A DNA stretch of 64,000 bases, taken from Ophiosphaerella korrae (lineage: Eukaryota > Ascomycota > Dothideomycetes > Pleosporales > Phaeosphaeriaceae). A model generated the notes under the pieces. It did no database searches. It had not been told where the DNA came from and saw nothing but the letters and a program-made list of their open reading frames with translations. The position numbers and the translations under genes are program-made. Shown here piece after piece: positions 1 through 13,900 of the stretch (positions within the stretch are counted from its first letter, which is position 1; each line of letters starts with the position of its first letter). The stretch spans positions 62,001 to 126,000 of the forward strand of contig JALNQF010000115.1 in the NCBI GenBank assembly GCA_028456385.1. The letters are read 5' to 3'.

Positions 1-917
1 AGACGGGACAGTATGAGAAGCCATGGCAGTGAAAATAATTGTTTCTACAATTGTTGTGCAACTACAAAAGGTGTGACGAGGCAATTTCACTCCGAGCCCA
101 AGGTCCAGGCAGCGAACAGGGTTTCCGCCACCTTTCAGCCTTCCTGCAAAAGGGTTGCACCTGACGTTTTCGGCTCGCCACGTCAGCCTTGAGTTACTCA
201 GGCTGGAACTACGAGGTGATTCTCGTTTACCGGTGAGGGGTACTGTTGGTTGTTATCTTGTCTCTTGATAAGATAGCGATTATTGATGTCGCTCGAGACC
301 ACGACGTAAGGGCCCGAAGGGTACTGCTCACCAGGAAGCAGTAGGTATACGATTTCGTTGATCGTGAACAACGGCGGACTGGGAAACTAGCGACGTCAAG
401 AGTGCTTCTGTGTCGCTTGGACCAGGGGTCATTACTGATGCCTGCGTAGTGGACCTGTCAATTTGGCCGCCACGAAAACTCCCTTTCACCTTCTCCGAGT
501 ATGGTGCTGCTGTCTAGCGGTACGATTAGATATTTAACACTACAGCTCTTTGCAATAGAGAAACCACATACATTAACCTCGTCTTCCTCGTCGGAGTGGG
601 CATCCACTGGTCGCGTCCTTCCTCTCTGGGCTTCAGCCTCAGCCATTTTATTAGTGTAACAAAGCGCGCAGCGAAAACCTGGGGCTCTAGAGGCAGGAGT
701 TTACAAATGTGCACCCACTACAACAGATGTTATGTAGAAAGGGGGGAGGGGATTGCCGTATTTTTGTGGGGCAGGGTCCTCCTATTCTAGCAAGGTTTTC
801 CGCACCCAATCGTGGCAAAACGCGACTTTGTGTGACAGTCTTTCGATCGCCTTCTGTCAAACTCTTCTTCTGCCTGGTGACCGCCTTCCAACAGTTCCGT
901 ATGACTAGCGTGCCATA
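1..917. other. Intergenic, no supported gene
   Basis: Only short overlapping open frames on both strands, with no recognisable domain and no consistent splice structure. The 3' part is the upstream region of the caspase-like gene. I see no repeat or RNA gene here. Confidence 0.5.
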
Positions 918-3285
918 ATGCCAAACTCTAGTGTGGTTGAAGCCTTCCAGAAAAACCTTGGGCACGGTTTCCTAAAGCGACGTGACTACGCCACAGTACA
1001 TGCGCTGCTGGTATCGTGGAGTCGAAACGACATTCAGCCTGATGCAGAGATAAACGGCCTCCGAAGGGTTCTTGAAGAAGACTTTCATTACCGATCATCT
1101 ACGTTCCAGATTCCTACGGATGGTCAAAATGGTGTGGCTCAGTTGCGGTTGAACTTCGAAATATCAAGGTTTATTGAGGATTCATCGAACAGAGTTGACA
1201 GTCTTATCATAGTGTACTATGCCGGGCACTGCAATGCGGATACGCAAGGGCGAGCAGAATGGGCAGCGTAAGTGCAGTGACGTTGTTCTTATCTTTCGCG
1301 ACGCTAATCATGCGTAGGTTTGAAGAAGGGGGCCCAACGATATCTTGGCATGTCACCCAGCAGCTCCTTTTCCACGCAGTTGGGGATGTGCTTCTCATCC
1401 TTGACACATGCAATGCGGCAATGATCGCGAAGGGTGCGAAGGCGTCCGGCCGATTTGAGATGATCGCGGCTTCAGCCAAAGGTTACAAAACACCTGTACC
1501 TGGGCGAAGCTCGTTCACCAATCTCCTGACAAGGGAACTCCACCGCCAGTCAAAACGTGGTGTCTCAGTCTCCAGTTTATGTTCACTGCTTCTCGAGAAC
1601 TATAAAATTACTGGTAATCCCATAAACTTTCCTAAAAGATTAGCTTCACATTAACACCCACGCAGAAACTCCCGTCTACAACGATCTTGCAAGAACGAGT
1701 CGGACAAGCATGTTTCTTAAGCCTCTGGAGCCACCACTGGATCCGCAATTCAAGAAAAAACCGACCGGCTTTCTGATGCTGCGGATATCGCTGTCAGATG
1801 ACATTACTGGCATTGAGATCGCGAACTGGTTGAAGACAGCGCCTCCTGATAACGTCAGCGCCGTTGACATTGAAGCTGTTATAACGAAAGCTTTGCGGCT
1901 CCAGGACGTCTCCTCTAGGGTAATATTCTCCCCAAACTCGTTATTTAGTAAATTATCGGCTAGCGCCCAGGATGAGCTTCGCCATCGACTCCGATATTTG
2001 GACATGACCATGGCTAGTGTGACGAAAGAAGTGCAAGAGCTACCACCATCCCCTAGCGATGCTGAAACGACTCAGAGCGCTTTCAATCGGATCGATGAAG
2101 CTGTCTCCGCTGCTTGCGATTCGGTCGAGTCATCCACGCTTCTGGATCTGGATCCAAAGTACTACAACGAAGCATTCTCAAACCCAACATTGGATATCAC
2201 CGAGTTCACTGCCCAAATCTCACTACGAGATGCACTAATCAATACTCAAATCATTATGGAGGATCAAGAGATAGCCCGCGCTAATGTTAGGATTGTTAGA
2301 TCGACACAGCAACTGCAAATCGGCAAGATCGATGGCCATGTTGTAATCATCGAAATATATCGCTACCAAAGGACATCCGATGAGCAGTCCCTTAAATCAA
2401 CAAAGGAACAAATTCGCAAGATCTCGGATCTTCTCTGTCGCCCAAAGCAGAGAAATTTTCACATACTACCTGGCCTGGGTTTCTTTCAAGATAGAGCCAT
2501 GAAGGAGTTTGGAATGGCGTTCCAGCCTCCGGTGTATTTTACAGAGGACGATAGCATGAGCTCTCTTTTCGAGCTATACAAGAAGTATAAAATCGTATCG
2601 CTGAGTCATCGACTTCAGCTGGCCGAATCTCTATGCAAGGCACTGAATTCCTTGCACAAAGTTGGATGGGTCCACAAAGGCTTCAAATCTGACAAGATTC
2701 TTCTGTTCAACAAGTCTCAAAAGCTTATTCAGGTGGAAGAATGGAGTCTTTGTGATATCAAGACACCCCACCGGCATGATTTACTGCCAATAGACTTTTC
2801 TAGGCCCCTTCTTTTCGGGTTCGAATATTCTCGACCCGGTCAGGACCCAACCCATCTCGAAGAAGATTACTCCATTGAGAACAACATATATCGGCATGTA
2901 GAACGTTGGGGACGCCCGATGACGCCATTCCGGAAAGGGCATGACATTTACTCGCTTGTAAGTCAATTCCAGGCAATACAATCTACCTAATGTCGCTGAC
3001 GTTGCCAAGGGGGTCGTTCTCCTTGAAATCATATTTTGGAAGAGTATCAGGTCCATTCTTGATTACAAAGAGGGAGACAGAATTGCCGCAAGGGAGGTTA
3101 GAGAACGAATGATGAACAAATGTAAAGAGCGCGTTCCTCATATGGCAGGCAATGCAATGGCAAGTATTATTCTCATCTGTCTTAATTTCGATGAATATGT
3201 TAAGGGGAAGAGCGAGTATGAGGAACAAACCTTCTTCCAACAGCACATCATCAACAAGTTGAAGCAGATTGCAGGCAAAGTTTAG
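918..3285 (+). CDS. Caspase-like / pseudokinase fusion protein (737 aa)
   Basis: Four exons: 918-1267, 1318-1613, 1666-2957, 3010-3285, all with GT-AG introns of 50-52 nt and matching phases. The N-terminal ~240 residues form a fungal caspase-like (peptidase C14 type) domain: beta-strand plus YYAGH with His104, then LILDTC with Cys148, the expected His/Cys dyad, and the TPVYNDLA segment usual after this fold. The C-terminal half resembles the kinase-like domain found in fungal HeLo and NLR-type cell-death proteins. The catalytic loop reads HKGFKSDKILL (about residues 552-562), with Gly where protein kinases have the catalytic Asp, the DFG is absent (LFGFEYSRPG), and HDIYSLGVVLLEI follows. It is therefore probably a pseudokinase used as regulator or scaffold. 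Start chosen because RRDYATVHALL follows at the usual distance. Inferred role: regulated cell death or incompatibility; substrate unknown. The gene converges on the DUF3638 gene. Confidence 0.85.
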
Positions 3286-4940
3286 ATCGGCTAGGAGATG
3301 AAGTGAGCCTTGAGTTTTGGTAGAGAGCTTCAGTACGTACAAAAGCCTTAGCGATTGCCAATCAATCCATCGTCAACAATCTTATGTAGATCCATCGAGT
3401 CTTTTATGAAACAATCGATCCGAGACTTGTGAAATTGGGGCTGAGAGGTTCAGAAACGGGAGCACTTAGTAAGGGATGCTAGGGTGTCTGCATTAGCTAT
3501 GACCGCAACCACACTCATCGAACGGATTTTGCCGCCCATACACGCCTCCTGGCCCATATATCCCTAACAAAAATTTGAGAAATGCTTTCATAAAGTTTGA
3601 CTTTTAGTACGAACACTTGTCGGACCGTGTGTTTGAGTGATCGATCCTAGGAGCTAACTTTTACTTCATACTACTACTTCCGTTGGCTGTATATCGCCGA
3701 ACAATCTCATTGAAATCACCTATGGAAGTGGCACGTGAGGTACCCGTCTTGCTGAATCCGTCCAAATTCCAAGCTCACTAGTTAAATTGACAGGTATATT
3801 GCATCATACTGTCCTCCGATTAGTATTCTCTGGGCGAAGGATTTAAATGACTAGGGAATCGAAGAGAAGTACTGTCTAGACTAAGAATGATAATACAGTA
3901 AGCAGCGATAGAAAAATCATCTATGGACCCTATTGTGAGACTTACGTGCTTATGCAAAAGATGGTGTAGCGTCGGCGAGAACATTTTTTTCAGTCCTTCA
4001 ACAAGTGGATGCTTTTTCATTCAAACGATGAAGTTGCCATCTTCAGATAGCTTGCTTGGAAAATAAGTCTTCGTAACAGCTCACTCAACTCTCGTCTGAT
4101 CATATAGATGTTGGGTATTGTGGCATGCTAGGATGCACGTAGAAGTAGGAGGCAGGTGGCGACCCGCAGTCGGCGAGTTGAGTTGAAATGTATGGCTTGA
4201 ATAGCTACATGACGAGTTGGTGTCGGAGGCTATCTGCCTTATCCGAACTTACTTAAGGCCACCTGCAGAGCCGCTACGCTAACCTAATGCTCCCCGATCA
4301 CGTGCGGTTCTACTACACCACAGTAAAGTTATTTCTAATATATATTAAAGTTAAGAGTTAATAGGAGAGGTAGTTAGTAAGATAGAGGAGGTTACTAAGG
4401 AGAGAAAACGGGCATCAGGTGGTGAGTTACACTACAACCTCGGCAAATCCATGGTTAGTTGACCTGCTGCCTCCTGCCATGTAGGTTAGGCCTATGCCAT
4501 AGTCTTCCTATCGGATAGGTTATACATGCCAACAATGCCATGAAGTTGATCCCTCTGAGGACCATCGCGTTCTCACTGATATCCATGGCTTGGATTATGG
4601 TATACTTATGGTGCGCACTACTTTTGTGTCGTTGGTAAAACTAGCCATCACCAGATTAATACGATCTCTAGTGTCATTGATCGAGCCTCCTAGCTCTTCT
4701 TTGGTGTCGATGTTCTGTTACCAACATCGCATGTGAACTCAGGTAGTGCTCAAAATACTATACGGCTTTGGTATGACAGGCGACACTAGTCATCTGGCTA
4801 ACCGGTTGCTCACTTGCAATATACTTTCTTGGACTGACGTCGTTTGCGACATCTAACCTATCAAACTAACTCCACCAACCGCGCCTTGTAAACGACATGG
4901 TTAAAATTCTACAGTACAAACAATCTATACCTTATAAAAT
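3286..4940. other. Intergenic with decayed repeat remnants
   Basis: This is the convergent gap between two gene 3' ends. It contains a short TpA-rich stretch at about 4320-4400 that looks RIP-affected, and a CCATGGTTAG-containing segment listed separately. No gene is supported; small open frames lack domains. Confidence 0.5.
4438..4480. repeat. Diverged copy of the CCATGGTTAG dispersed repeat
   Basis: The segment around CCATGGTTAG here resembles, in the same orientation, the segment at about 22880-22925 (right arm of the AT-rich block), sharing GGCAAA, CCATGGTTAG, GAC and TGC/GCCT blocks. It is short and diverged, so it could be a relict of the same element family. Judged by eye only. Confidence 0.35.
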
Positions 4941-7900
4941 TCACGCCAGATCGTCCTCAACAAGGCCATCCCACTCGTCCTCTTCGTCTCTTCCATCCTC
5001 GCCTGTTACATCAACAGTACCATCGAAAGCGCCATCAAAATGATACGACTTATTGGCATTCGTGTCTTCGACACGTTGCGTTGCAAAGAAAGCATGTTCG
5101 CTGTTTAGCGGACGACCTTGGCATATGTAGCCAATAGGCGTGTGCATGATGTCCTGGCCTTTGCGGCGGAGAGAAAGCCACTCGAGGAAAAAGCTGATCG
5201 TTTTTGTCGCCAAAGCATCCGATGGGTTTCCAGTGCGATCATTCTTGATATACTCCATCAGTGGTGCACAATCCTCAAACCCCATGTACAGCCGACCTGC
5301 GAAGATACCGAGCTCGATCTTGAGCCATTGCGGGAAAACGTGACCCTTCGGAAGTGCAGGCAGAGCATAGTATGTCAGTGCATTGAATTGCAGCATTTTC
5401 TTAGTGACGGGCGCAGAGTATGTAAGGAGGTGAACCTTGGCAGGCAGTTCTTGAGCGCGGAGGATAGAAACTAAATGTTCGGCTTCTTCGGCGATGAGAA
5501 TTAGGGCGGTGAATGTGCTAGGACTGTAGATAACCCATTCTACCGGACGCTGTGCAGAGCGTCAGCATCTGCATTGGCAGGATTAAAATAGAGGATGGAG
5601 GGATGATCATACCAGAAAATTATCAATCAAGCTATGCTTACCCAGCTTGATCGTCTTCATGAATTCCGCTGACACAAATAACTGCGACTCTTTGCCAGCA
5701 ACACCAAATTTCTGGCCCACAGACGTATGTGATATAGCAGCAAACACTTGTTCATATCCTTCTCCTCCAAACAAAACACCTGTGCGAACGAATGTTAAGA
5801 TGGCAGGGTGAATACCTGGAAACGCGAGAGCTTTATGGTCTACAGGCCGTTGCACTTCACGCACTTCTTCAACTTGGAATTCAACTTCGCGCTCTTGCTC
5901 CACCTCTTCTAGCGCAGAAGAATGCAGAGCATTGGGATTGCTAGCATTGGCGCGCCGTAGGTTGCTGAGCTTGTCTATAAAGGTCCGTATCTGTGGGAAA
6001 GAGGTCTTAGGAGAGGATGGACACTGAGCCTCGTCTGTGCGGCCTCCATAAAGCTGCTCCAGTGTCTGCTGCTCGGGTTGTTGAAGCACCCTTACGTATG
6101 CAGCTCTATCCTCGAGATCAGACAAAAAGGCCTTATTCTCCCACTCCGCAGTTGTACGATTGCAGAAGTCAACACCCTGGGAGATGTACAAACTTTGAAG
6201 CTGTTCGTTCGCGCGGCAGGTCTGTTCCAGAAGCCAGCGCACGACGTGAGATGAATCAATTTTATCCTTATCGTTCATCTTGCAGAGGTCGAGAATGGAT
6301 TGGTGGGTCTCAGGGAATGCGAAGAAGCAGAGGGACTGAGTGGTTGCAAGCTGACGGAGACGCATAGCAGCTAGAGCAAGTTAACTTCGAAAATGTTTGG
6401 TGCTATAGTTGCATACCCACCTTGAACTGTATGATCCTTCGTTTGCCCAAAGGCAAGTGTCAGTGCACCACGGGCCTCTTGAGGCAGCTTTAAATCTATA
6501 CCACGAGTATGGGCTTCATCGAGATAGACGAGGCAATCGTCCAAACTGTCAACAAAAGGGGTGGCCAGTAAGGGTACTGCGGCCTTAATTCCCCGATATC
6601 GAACCCAGGCTCGGTTGTCGGCGCGGAAGAACACAACTGCTTTTGGTTCATGATCGATTTCTAGCCATGTTCGTGCCAATGCCTCGTTACTCATTTCGAG
6701 AATGAAGGCGCCAGCGTCGATGAGAACACGGATCCCTTTCCACTTTAGTTGTACTAGAAAATCGACCTCTGACAAGCGTCTACCTCCTTGAGCTGCGAGA
6801 TAGTACTCTCGATTTCGATCTTGAAGCAGGTAGGTGAGGACCTCAGCGTTGGTTTGGTGCAGGCTTGGGAGATCGTCTTGTCGGATAGTGAGTGGTAACA
6901 TCACTTTGTTGTCGTTGGTGCCGCTGAATCCAGTTGTCTTCGCCTTCTTGGCTGTCTTTTCATTGTGGTTTATCTTAGAAAATAAGGGCAAATCCCAACC
7001 CGAAGCCTGTAACTTGATACCAAACTGTTTAGCATGCGCGGGAAAGACGAAATGGTTCATATAGTGGTCAAGCACGCTCCTACTGTTTCGAAGATGCTTC
7101 CAAAGCTCTTCGAGTTGACCTTGGTCGTCAACATTGATGACATTCCAGTGGTACAAAGCTTCCGGGAGCGTATCGCAACTGCTAGTCCACCTGTCATATT
7201 CACTAGAAGGATCGTGTGATAGCAGAATGTGGCGAAGAGCTTCACTGAATTGAGTTTGATCGAGGCCGTTGTAGTAGAAGGCCAGGCAGGTAAAAAGAAT
7301 CGCAGCATCAGGGTGACCAAACTCAGCTTGTTCTGACGGGACGCTCTTTGCCTCGAAGGGCACTGCAATCGGATCCCTGCCTGGATGTAGACCATACTGC
7401 ACATTCCAACGTTTCTTTAGGCAGAGTAGAAGTATTCGGTTGCGCAGTAGGCCCCGGATAAGAAGCAATATTTTGGATGCTACACGATTGTTGGCGAATA
7501 ATGCCGCCACGCGCTTGAACAACTTGTCGTTGAGTTGCGAGTCGAGCAGGACCTTACGAATATCTGCATTATGTCTAGACAAAGTGGAATCCGCAAAGCG
7601 AAGGAATGATGTTCTTCCGGTACAGATCTCATCGATAATTCGTCGATGCAGATCCTCCTCCACATCTGATTGAAGGAGGTATATCATCGGGAATCCGTTA
7701 TCTCGCTCGATGATCTCAATGCTCCGAGGAAACATGCGTCGGAGCTCTGGGAGATGGTCTTTTACCAGTGACAAAAGAGATTGTGCTACCTCCCAGCGCT
7801 GCGGGTGCCCATCGACGGTGGTTTGCTTGCCACTTGGATAGATCAATTGGGTTTTTACCGCTAAAGACACGTCAGACTCATCCAAAACATCCCGGCACGT

Positions 7901-10900
7901 CATATTCAGCCAAGACTGGAAGTTAACCATCTCGCGTGCGATCTTCAACCCGGAGCTAGCGAGATGTTGAAGACCGCTCAGTTTGTAGGATAAAACATGC
8001 TCGGGAGCATTCAAAATGACGCCACAACGATTAAGTATATCGTAGTGGAGCGCCATGTAGAGATTAAGTGTTTCTAGGTTAAGCTTGGTACGGCGAGAAA
8101 AGGGAATGTGCCGTATCTCTCGACCGACTAGGCCTCCGAGCCTGGATTGGATCATCTGCGCTGTTGGCAAGAGCAATGGCTTTGGAACGATGAGACGTGA
8201 GAGTTGCTTTCCATTTCCGAGTATGGTCATCGCCATAGGGACAATGCAAGATGTTTTACCTAGAAATATGGTTAGTAGAGAAATTCAGGGTTGAGACAAT
8301 GTTGATTTACCCTTGCCCATATTCAATTGTAATACCGTGTTCTCTCCCGAGTTTCGCGCAATAATTGCGTGCGCAACATCAATTTGCTCTGGTCGAATCA
8401 GTATATCACTGTCGATCTCTAAAAGTAGCCAATCAGGAAACTCGAGAGGGCTCCAGTTCTCATGGCCTGTGTTTCCAAGTTCTTCTTGGAGCCGCGTATA
8501 TTTCCCGTGATAAAGTGCATTCTGGATTCGCACAAGTCGTTGCAACTTGGTGATAAGAACTCCATGTGAAATGATCGCTTCCTTCACATTTTTCCCGAAC
8601 ATATGGTTCGAACTTGAACGCAGTTGCTCTAGCATTGTCATCAACGTATTCCAAGGCCAGAGGCTGCCGAGTTCAAGCCACTGAAAGCGATCATCGTCAG
8701 CTGACAGAGCATTACGGATCTGGGTGAAGTGGGTTTTGATGATAATGCGGACATCATGTATACTTCTAGCAACAGTTGTGACATTCGGTGGGGTATATGG
8801 AGCTTTCATTTCACGGCTAGTCTTCTCGAGGACGGTGAGGCTCTCATCCAAGTCACGGCCATATTGTTGGCGGAGGGAGTTAGAAGATGAGGTGAAGTGA
8901 GAGAGAATTTTTCGCAGCTCTACCGTCTCTTTTGAAGGAGTCTTTGTGATCGAGTGGCTTTTGGGTGGAGAGGAAAATTTGCCATGAAGAGTTGAATCAA
9001 TGCAAGGAGTTTTGTTCAACGATGATGGGAGTGATTTGGTGAGGAGGTCCGTGGGAATTGATGGGACAACGGAATCACAAGCCGGCATACGGAAGGACCT
9101 CTGTGTCAATTTCCAAGCCTTAGGCATAGAATTATCATCCGGCCCAATGTAGCGTTTTAGTACATCCTGAATTTGCAGAACGTATTTCGAAAGTTCCATG
9201 TTCTGATGCAATCGGTACCACTCCGGAACGACTCGCTCCATCGCGGCGCCTGTATCAATCATATCCGATTCGAATCCGTACAAAAAGATCTCCTCATTTG
9301 GCCATTGATCCAAGAAGTGCTGTGCTAACCGCTTGCCCTCAACTTCACATGCCTTTCGATGCGCTTCTTGCGCCTGGTTGAACCCTCGCTTCGGCTTCTC
9401 AGGTAGATCGACAGAAATGACCCGGAAAAGCGATATTGTAGTTGGCAGTTCGTTGAGCCTAAACTGATTGAACGAGGGATAAGAAGGTGGTTGCAGTGTT
9501 TTCAACTCTGGCAAAGACGCAAACGCTACTAGGGTCTTGATGACGTTGAAGTCCGTCTTGGAGTTCAATGACATGAGACTGAGGTAGAATATCAGGCTGT
9601 ACAACTCCTCGGAATCAGAGCTACGACAAGCATTCACAAGACCACCCCACTGCTCGTCAACATTTTTTTCGGTCAAGTCGCTCAGGCTTGCAGAGATTAT
9701 CTCAGATGTGGTGTGGAATCCGCCGATTAGTGACCAGTCTTGGAGACTGGAAGATAATTCTCGAGTGATATTCATTCTGAATGGACGAGTTTGGAGTAGC
9801 TTTACAATGCGATAGACTTTTTCCGCTTGAAGTGAATTGACTTGTTGGCCGCGAGACTTGTACACTCTATCGCCGCCAATCTCCCGACTTGCGTCAAGCT
9901 TAATGCACTCATAGAGACGGCGCCGCGCAATGCTACGCTTGCGGAGATGAGTAGGAATGTGAGTGCTCACTTGAACGTCCTCTCTATTGTCTAGGGCAAA
10001 GACACGAAGTCTTTCAGACTTGTCGAGTATATCCTGCACAAGGCTGTCAAATGCATCGTGTTGGATAGTCATCGTCAGGTCCGCATTCCAAGTAATATTT
10101 TGCAAAGCCCGTTTACCTTTAGGATAGTACTCTCGCCCTGGACTGATCTCTCTAATGGCTTTAAGGATGTTGATTGGCTTATTCCCCAGCGGCATCCATG
10201 GTTGACAATAACCTGACTGCAGAATGTGCAAGGCTTCCTCCGTTCCGGTGCGCCCAGTTAGTGTATCAGGTATCACAAAGGAGGTAAACGCATGAAACTG
10301 CGCCTTGGCGTAGAGGAGCCGAGGCTCCGAAGGGCAGGATAGTCGTCCAAGTACATCATCGATCCCGAATCTCGCATACTCGGTGCTGCTGGCTGCGCGA
10401 ACGGAAACATGCATTCCATGACGCTTGGTAGAAACTTTTCCCCATGGCGCAATGACGCTTCGGCGTCTACTGTCCACAATATCACGAAGTACAATCTTAC
10501 TCTGAAACCCGTACAAAGTACCAGCATCTTGGTCAGGATCAATCTCTTCCCGTAACTCCCGACATTCAAGGAGCCCCTTCAAATTTACATAGAAGGACAG
10601 CTCCAAATGGCGTAATTCCACTGACAACTTCCCTTTGGGGTTTATGGGCTGGAATACAGTGATCTTGCGCGGATCCTCAAAATGGCGGAAGATGCCAGCA
10701 ACTTGTTTGAAATAAACAGAATTAGGGTCGATCAAGGACGTACGGTTATTCCGGTACCCTTGTCGATTCATGAGGTTTATAATCCAGTCACTAGGCCTAG
10801 TCCTCCAAATCACGGGCTTGCGTCGGATTTCAATACATTTCGTTTTCAGATTCAACCAGTGCGCGCAATCGAATACAAGACCATGTGGAAGGTCGATAGT

Positions 10901-13900
10901 GTCAGGTCCGGTGAAAAGATAAGACGGTATATATTCTAGGAGACCTTCACGACTACGGGCGCGGATAATAACGCTTCCCTTTCGAACGCCAAAGTGTATC
11001 TCGTGATTATTCATCCGAGCTGCCATGACATATGACATGCCATATTCGGCGGACTGAAAAGTTAGGAGATGTTGGTTCCCAAAGAGTTCTTTCACTTCGT
11101 TCGACTCTCGGATATCACGAGGCAACCTTCCCAAGGGCTTGCCATCAACGAGTAAGTGTCCTTCGATGAAATTGTAGTGAACCACTTGTGACTTGGCTGT
11201 TGTATGCATTGTAGGGGTCATGATCGATACAACCCATCGATCGTGCGGATATTTGAGGGTCTGCCATGCAGCAAAGACCTTTCCAGTGGAGTTCCCCAAG
11301 TCTGACCATGATGCGTTGATAGCCATACCAATACTTTGAGGATGAGCGTTGATCGACTCCAGTAATTGTGATTGGATGCTGTAAGCCAGTTTTGTGTCTC
11401 GAATTAACATGCTCTTTAGGACTGGAGGTAGCTTTGTCAGGTCGGTAAGGAGGTTCTCTTGGAGAGCTAATGAGGCCTCAACGAACACCGACAAATCATC
11501 CTGTAGTATTGTATGATCCGAACCTGCGAAGGTAGTAAACGTCCTACGACAGAGCAAAGCAGCCCAGAAAGCGTATCTAGCAGCTGTCTCCGCTGCAGAA
11601 GCCTCCATTGCACTTCTCACATCGATTCGGAGGCGCGTAAACCATTTTAACGTAATGTCTCGTGCTTCTTTCAGCAGACCTTTGGCTAGCGACTTGGAGG
11701 AGGCTAAGGCGAAAAGTCGCAGGCTAAGCGTAATAAGTACTTCCATGCAGTGAACCTCACGCCAATTGGCTGTGATATTACGCAGGCGGTTCCCAATTTG
11801 TTCTGCCAAGCGATTGCAGAATGATGTGTCCTCAAAAACTACATGAGCATCGCGAAGAAGGCTAGGTTCAGCCTTTGCTGGCCCAGCTTGCGTAGCGAGG
11901 TGGTTGAACATGTGCATCGTATCTTCGCTGCTGAAGTTCACGTCCGATGCGCCTAACTCTACCAGCATGGTAAGCCATCGACGAGTCTTACCTGAAAGTA
12001 AACGTTGGTATGCAGTGAATTCATAAATAGACATTTTCGGTGGACATTTGGTTTCGGAGGCGACGATCTCGTACGAAGACGGACCGTGTATCTCAGTGGG
12101 TGGATGTATTTGGGCTGGCATGACTGAATCTCGAAGCCCCGACGGAACATGTACTCCACACAAATGCTGAAAGGTAAACGACTTGTTAAAGTCCTTGATC
12201 CATGTCTGCGAGGCCACGTCGAAGAGGAAGAAGTTCATAGCGTTGGGGTAGAGAACATCTGATTCGGAAGCTTTCATCTTCTTCTTGGCAACCTTGTAGT
12301 GAGTACCACGGAACGATTTGAACATCGATGCAATCGTGATCCCAGTCGAAAATCTCTGCCCATACGCCTTGAGCGGTTCATAATCCATCAACAGCTTGAT
12401 TGGCGTTCCTGGCGCGGGTTTATCGGGATAACCCAACATGGAGATCTTCCAGGTTGCATTTCGATACGCGGTGACGAAATTTGGGCAACCTAACTCGAAT
12501 ACAATTGCCGCCGCCATTACTGCATCCTTGGGAAGAAAGTCCTCGTGAGCATATATCTCCATTCGGTTTCGAGTGCGCCAGTGCCAACATTTACTGCATC
12601 CTCTCACATTTCTCGTGCCGTCACGGTTAAACTTGCAGACACACGTGCCGCCAGAGATGCCCGAAGAGTGCTCGTCGTACTTTTGGCACCATCTGTCTAA
12701 CTCAGCCTTCTTTGCCAGCCTTGAATTCCTAGAAGCTTGTTGTATTTGACCTAGGAGTTCAAGCATTGTCGCGGACTGCGCAACGTATTTTACGGTGAAG
12801 CCAGTTTTATCGGGCTCGGACAGGATTGTCTTCTGGTGCTTGCACATCTTACGCCTCTTCTGGAGATACATCTGGATTTCGTGAAGTCGCTGCATCTCCA
12901 AAGCAGTAGGAAGTTGCAATACATCTAGAAGTTCCTCAGTGAATACGGGGCGGTATTCGAGAAGCAGGGGGCAGAGTTTGGCAGTGTATTTGTCCAGCTG
13001 CACCCAAAGTGAGAAGAGGTTTAAGATGAAGATAGACATCTGCTCAGGGTTGGAGTCATACGCCGTTCCAACAGCATCAAAAAGACAGGATATTGCTTCA
13101 GCTAATTTGATACAGCAAGATTTTGGGGTCGATGTTAATGTTAATTGGGGAATTTGATGTGTCTCAATGTCAGTTTCCAATTTTGAGAGCTTGAAATACG
13201 TATCTGTGAACTGCTCGACCTGCTCAATAGTGCTGCCACGCAAGGTTGGAAGGCCCAACGAGAGCTGGGCCTTCATTTGTGTGCGTGGTAAATTCAATAC
13301 GCCTTGGAGATACGGTCCACTGTTTGGAAGAGAAAGATAGAGAGCTTGTGGGTCAGCTCTCTGCGAGAGTATAGGCACAGGTCGTGTTGTTGCTCGCTTG
13401 AACTTCTCCCAAGCTGACTCTACTAGGTTCGTTATTCGTGTGATGCTCTCCTTGAAGAATGGTCCGGCAACGGTAAACAAGTGGTCGTATAAGGTAGATG
13501 AATCACCCTTCTCTTGTTCAAGTTTCGCGAGACGGCGACAGATCTTTCCTCGCAGCATCAGCGTTAATTCAGGTGCTAGCTGACCGGCGCAGTCATTCAT
13601 AAGCTCTATGAGCAAGGCGATGATGACGAATTTGTAGCAAGCCCTACCATCTTCGTTCCCGAAAGACAACTGAAGTTGTCGTTGGGTAAAGACGCGGAGT
13701 ACGAGCCAGAATGGCAATCTGCGCCATGGAAACTCCGCGGCATCAATATTCGCATCATCACGAACTCGTTTCCTCAACCTAGGGATGCTGACATCAGCTG
13801 AGGATCCGATAGCTTCAAGTAACGGCATGAGAAGATGCGTCACAAGCGCCGGACTCGCTGTGTCGCGTGACTCGACGATAGAAGTTTGTGCCTTTGTCGT

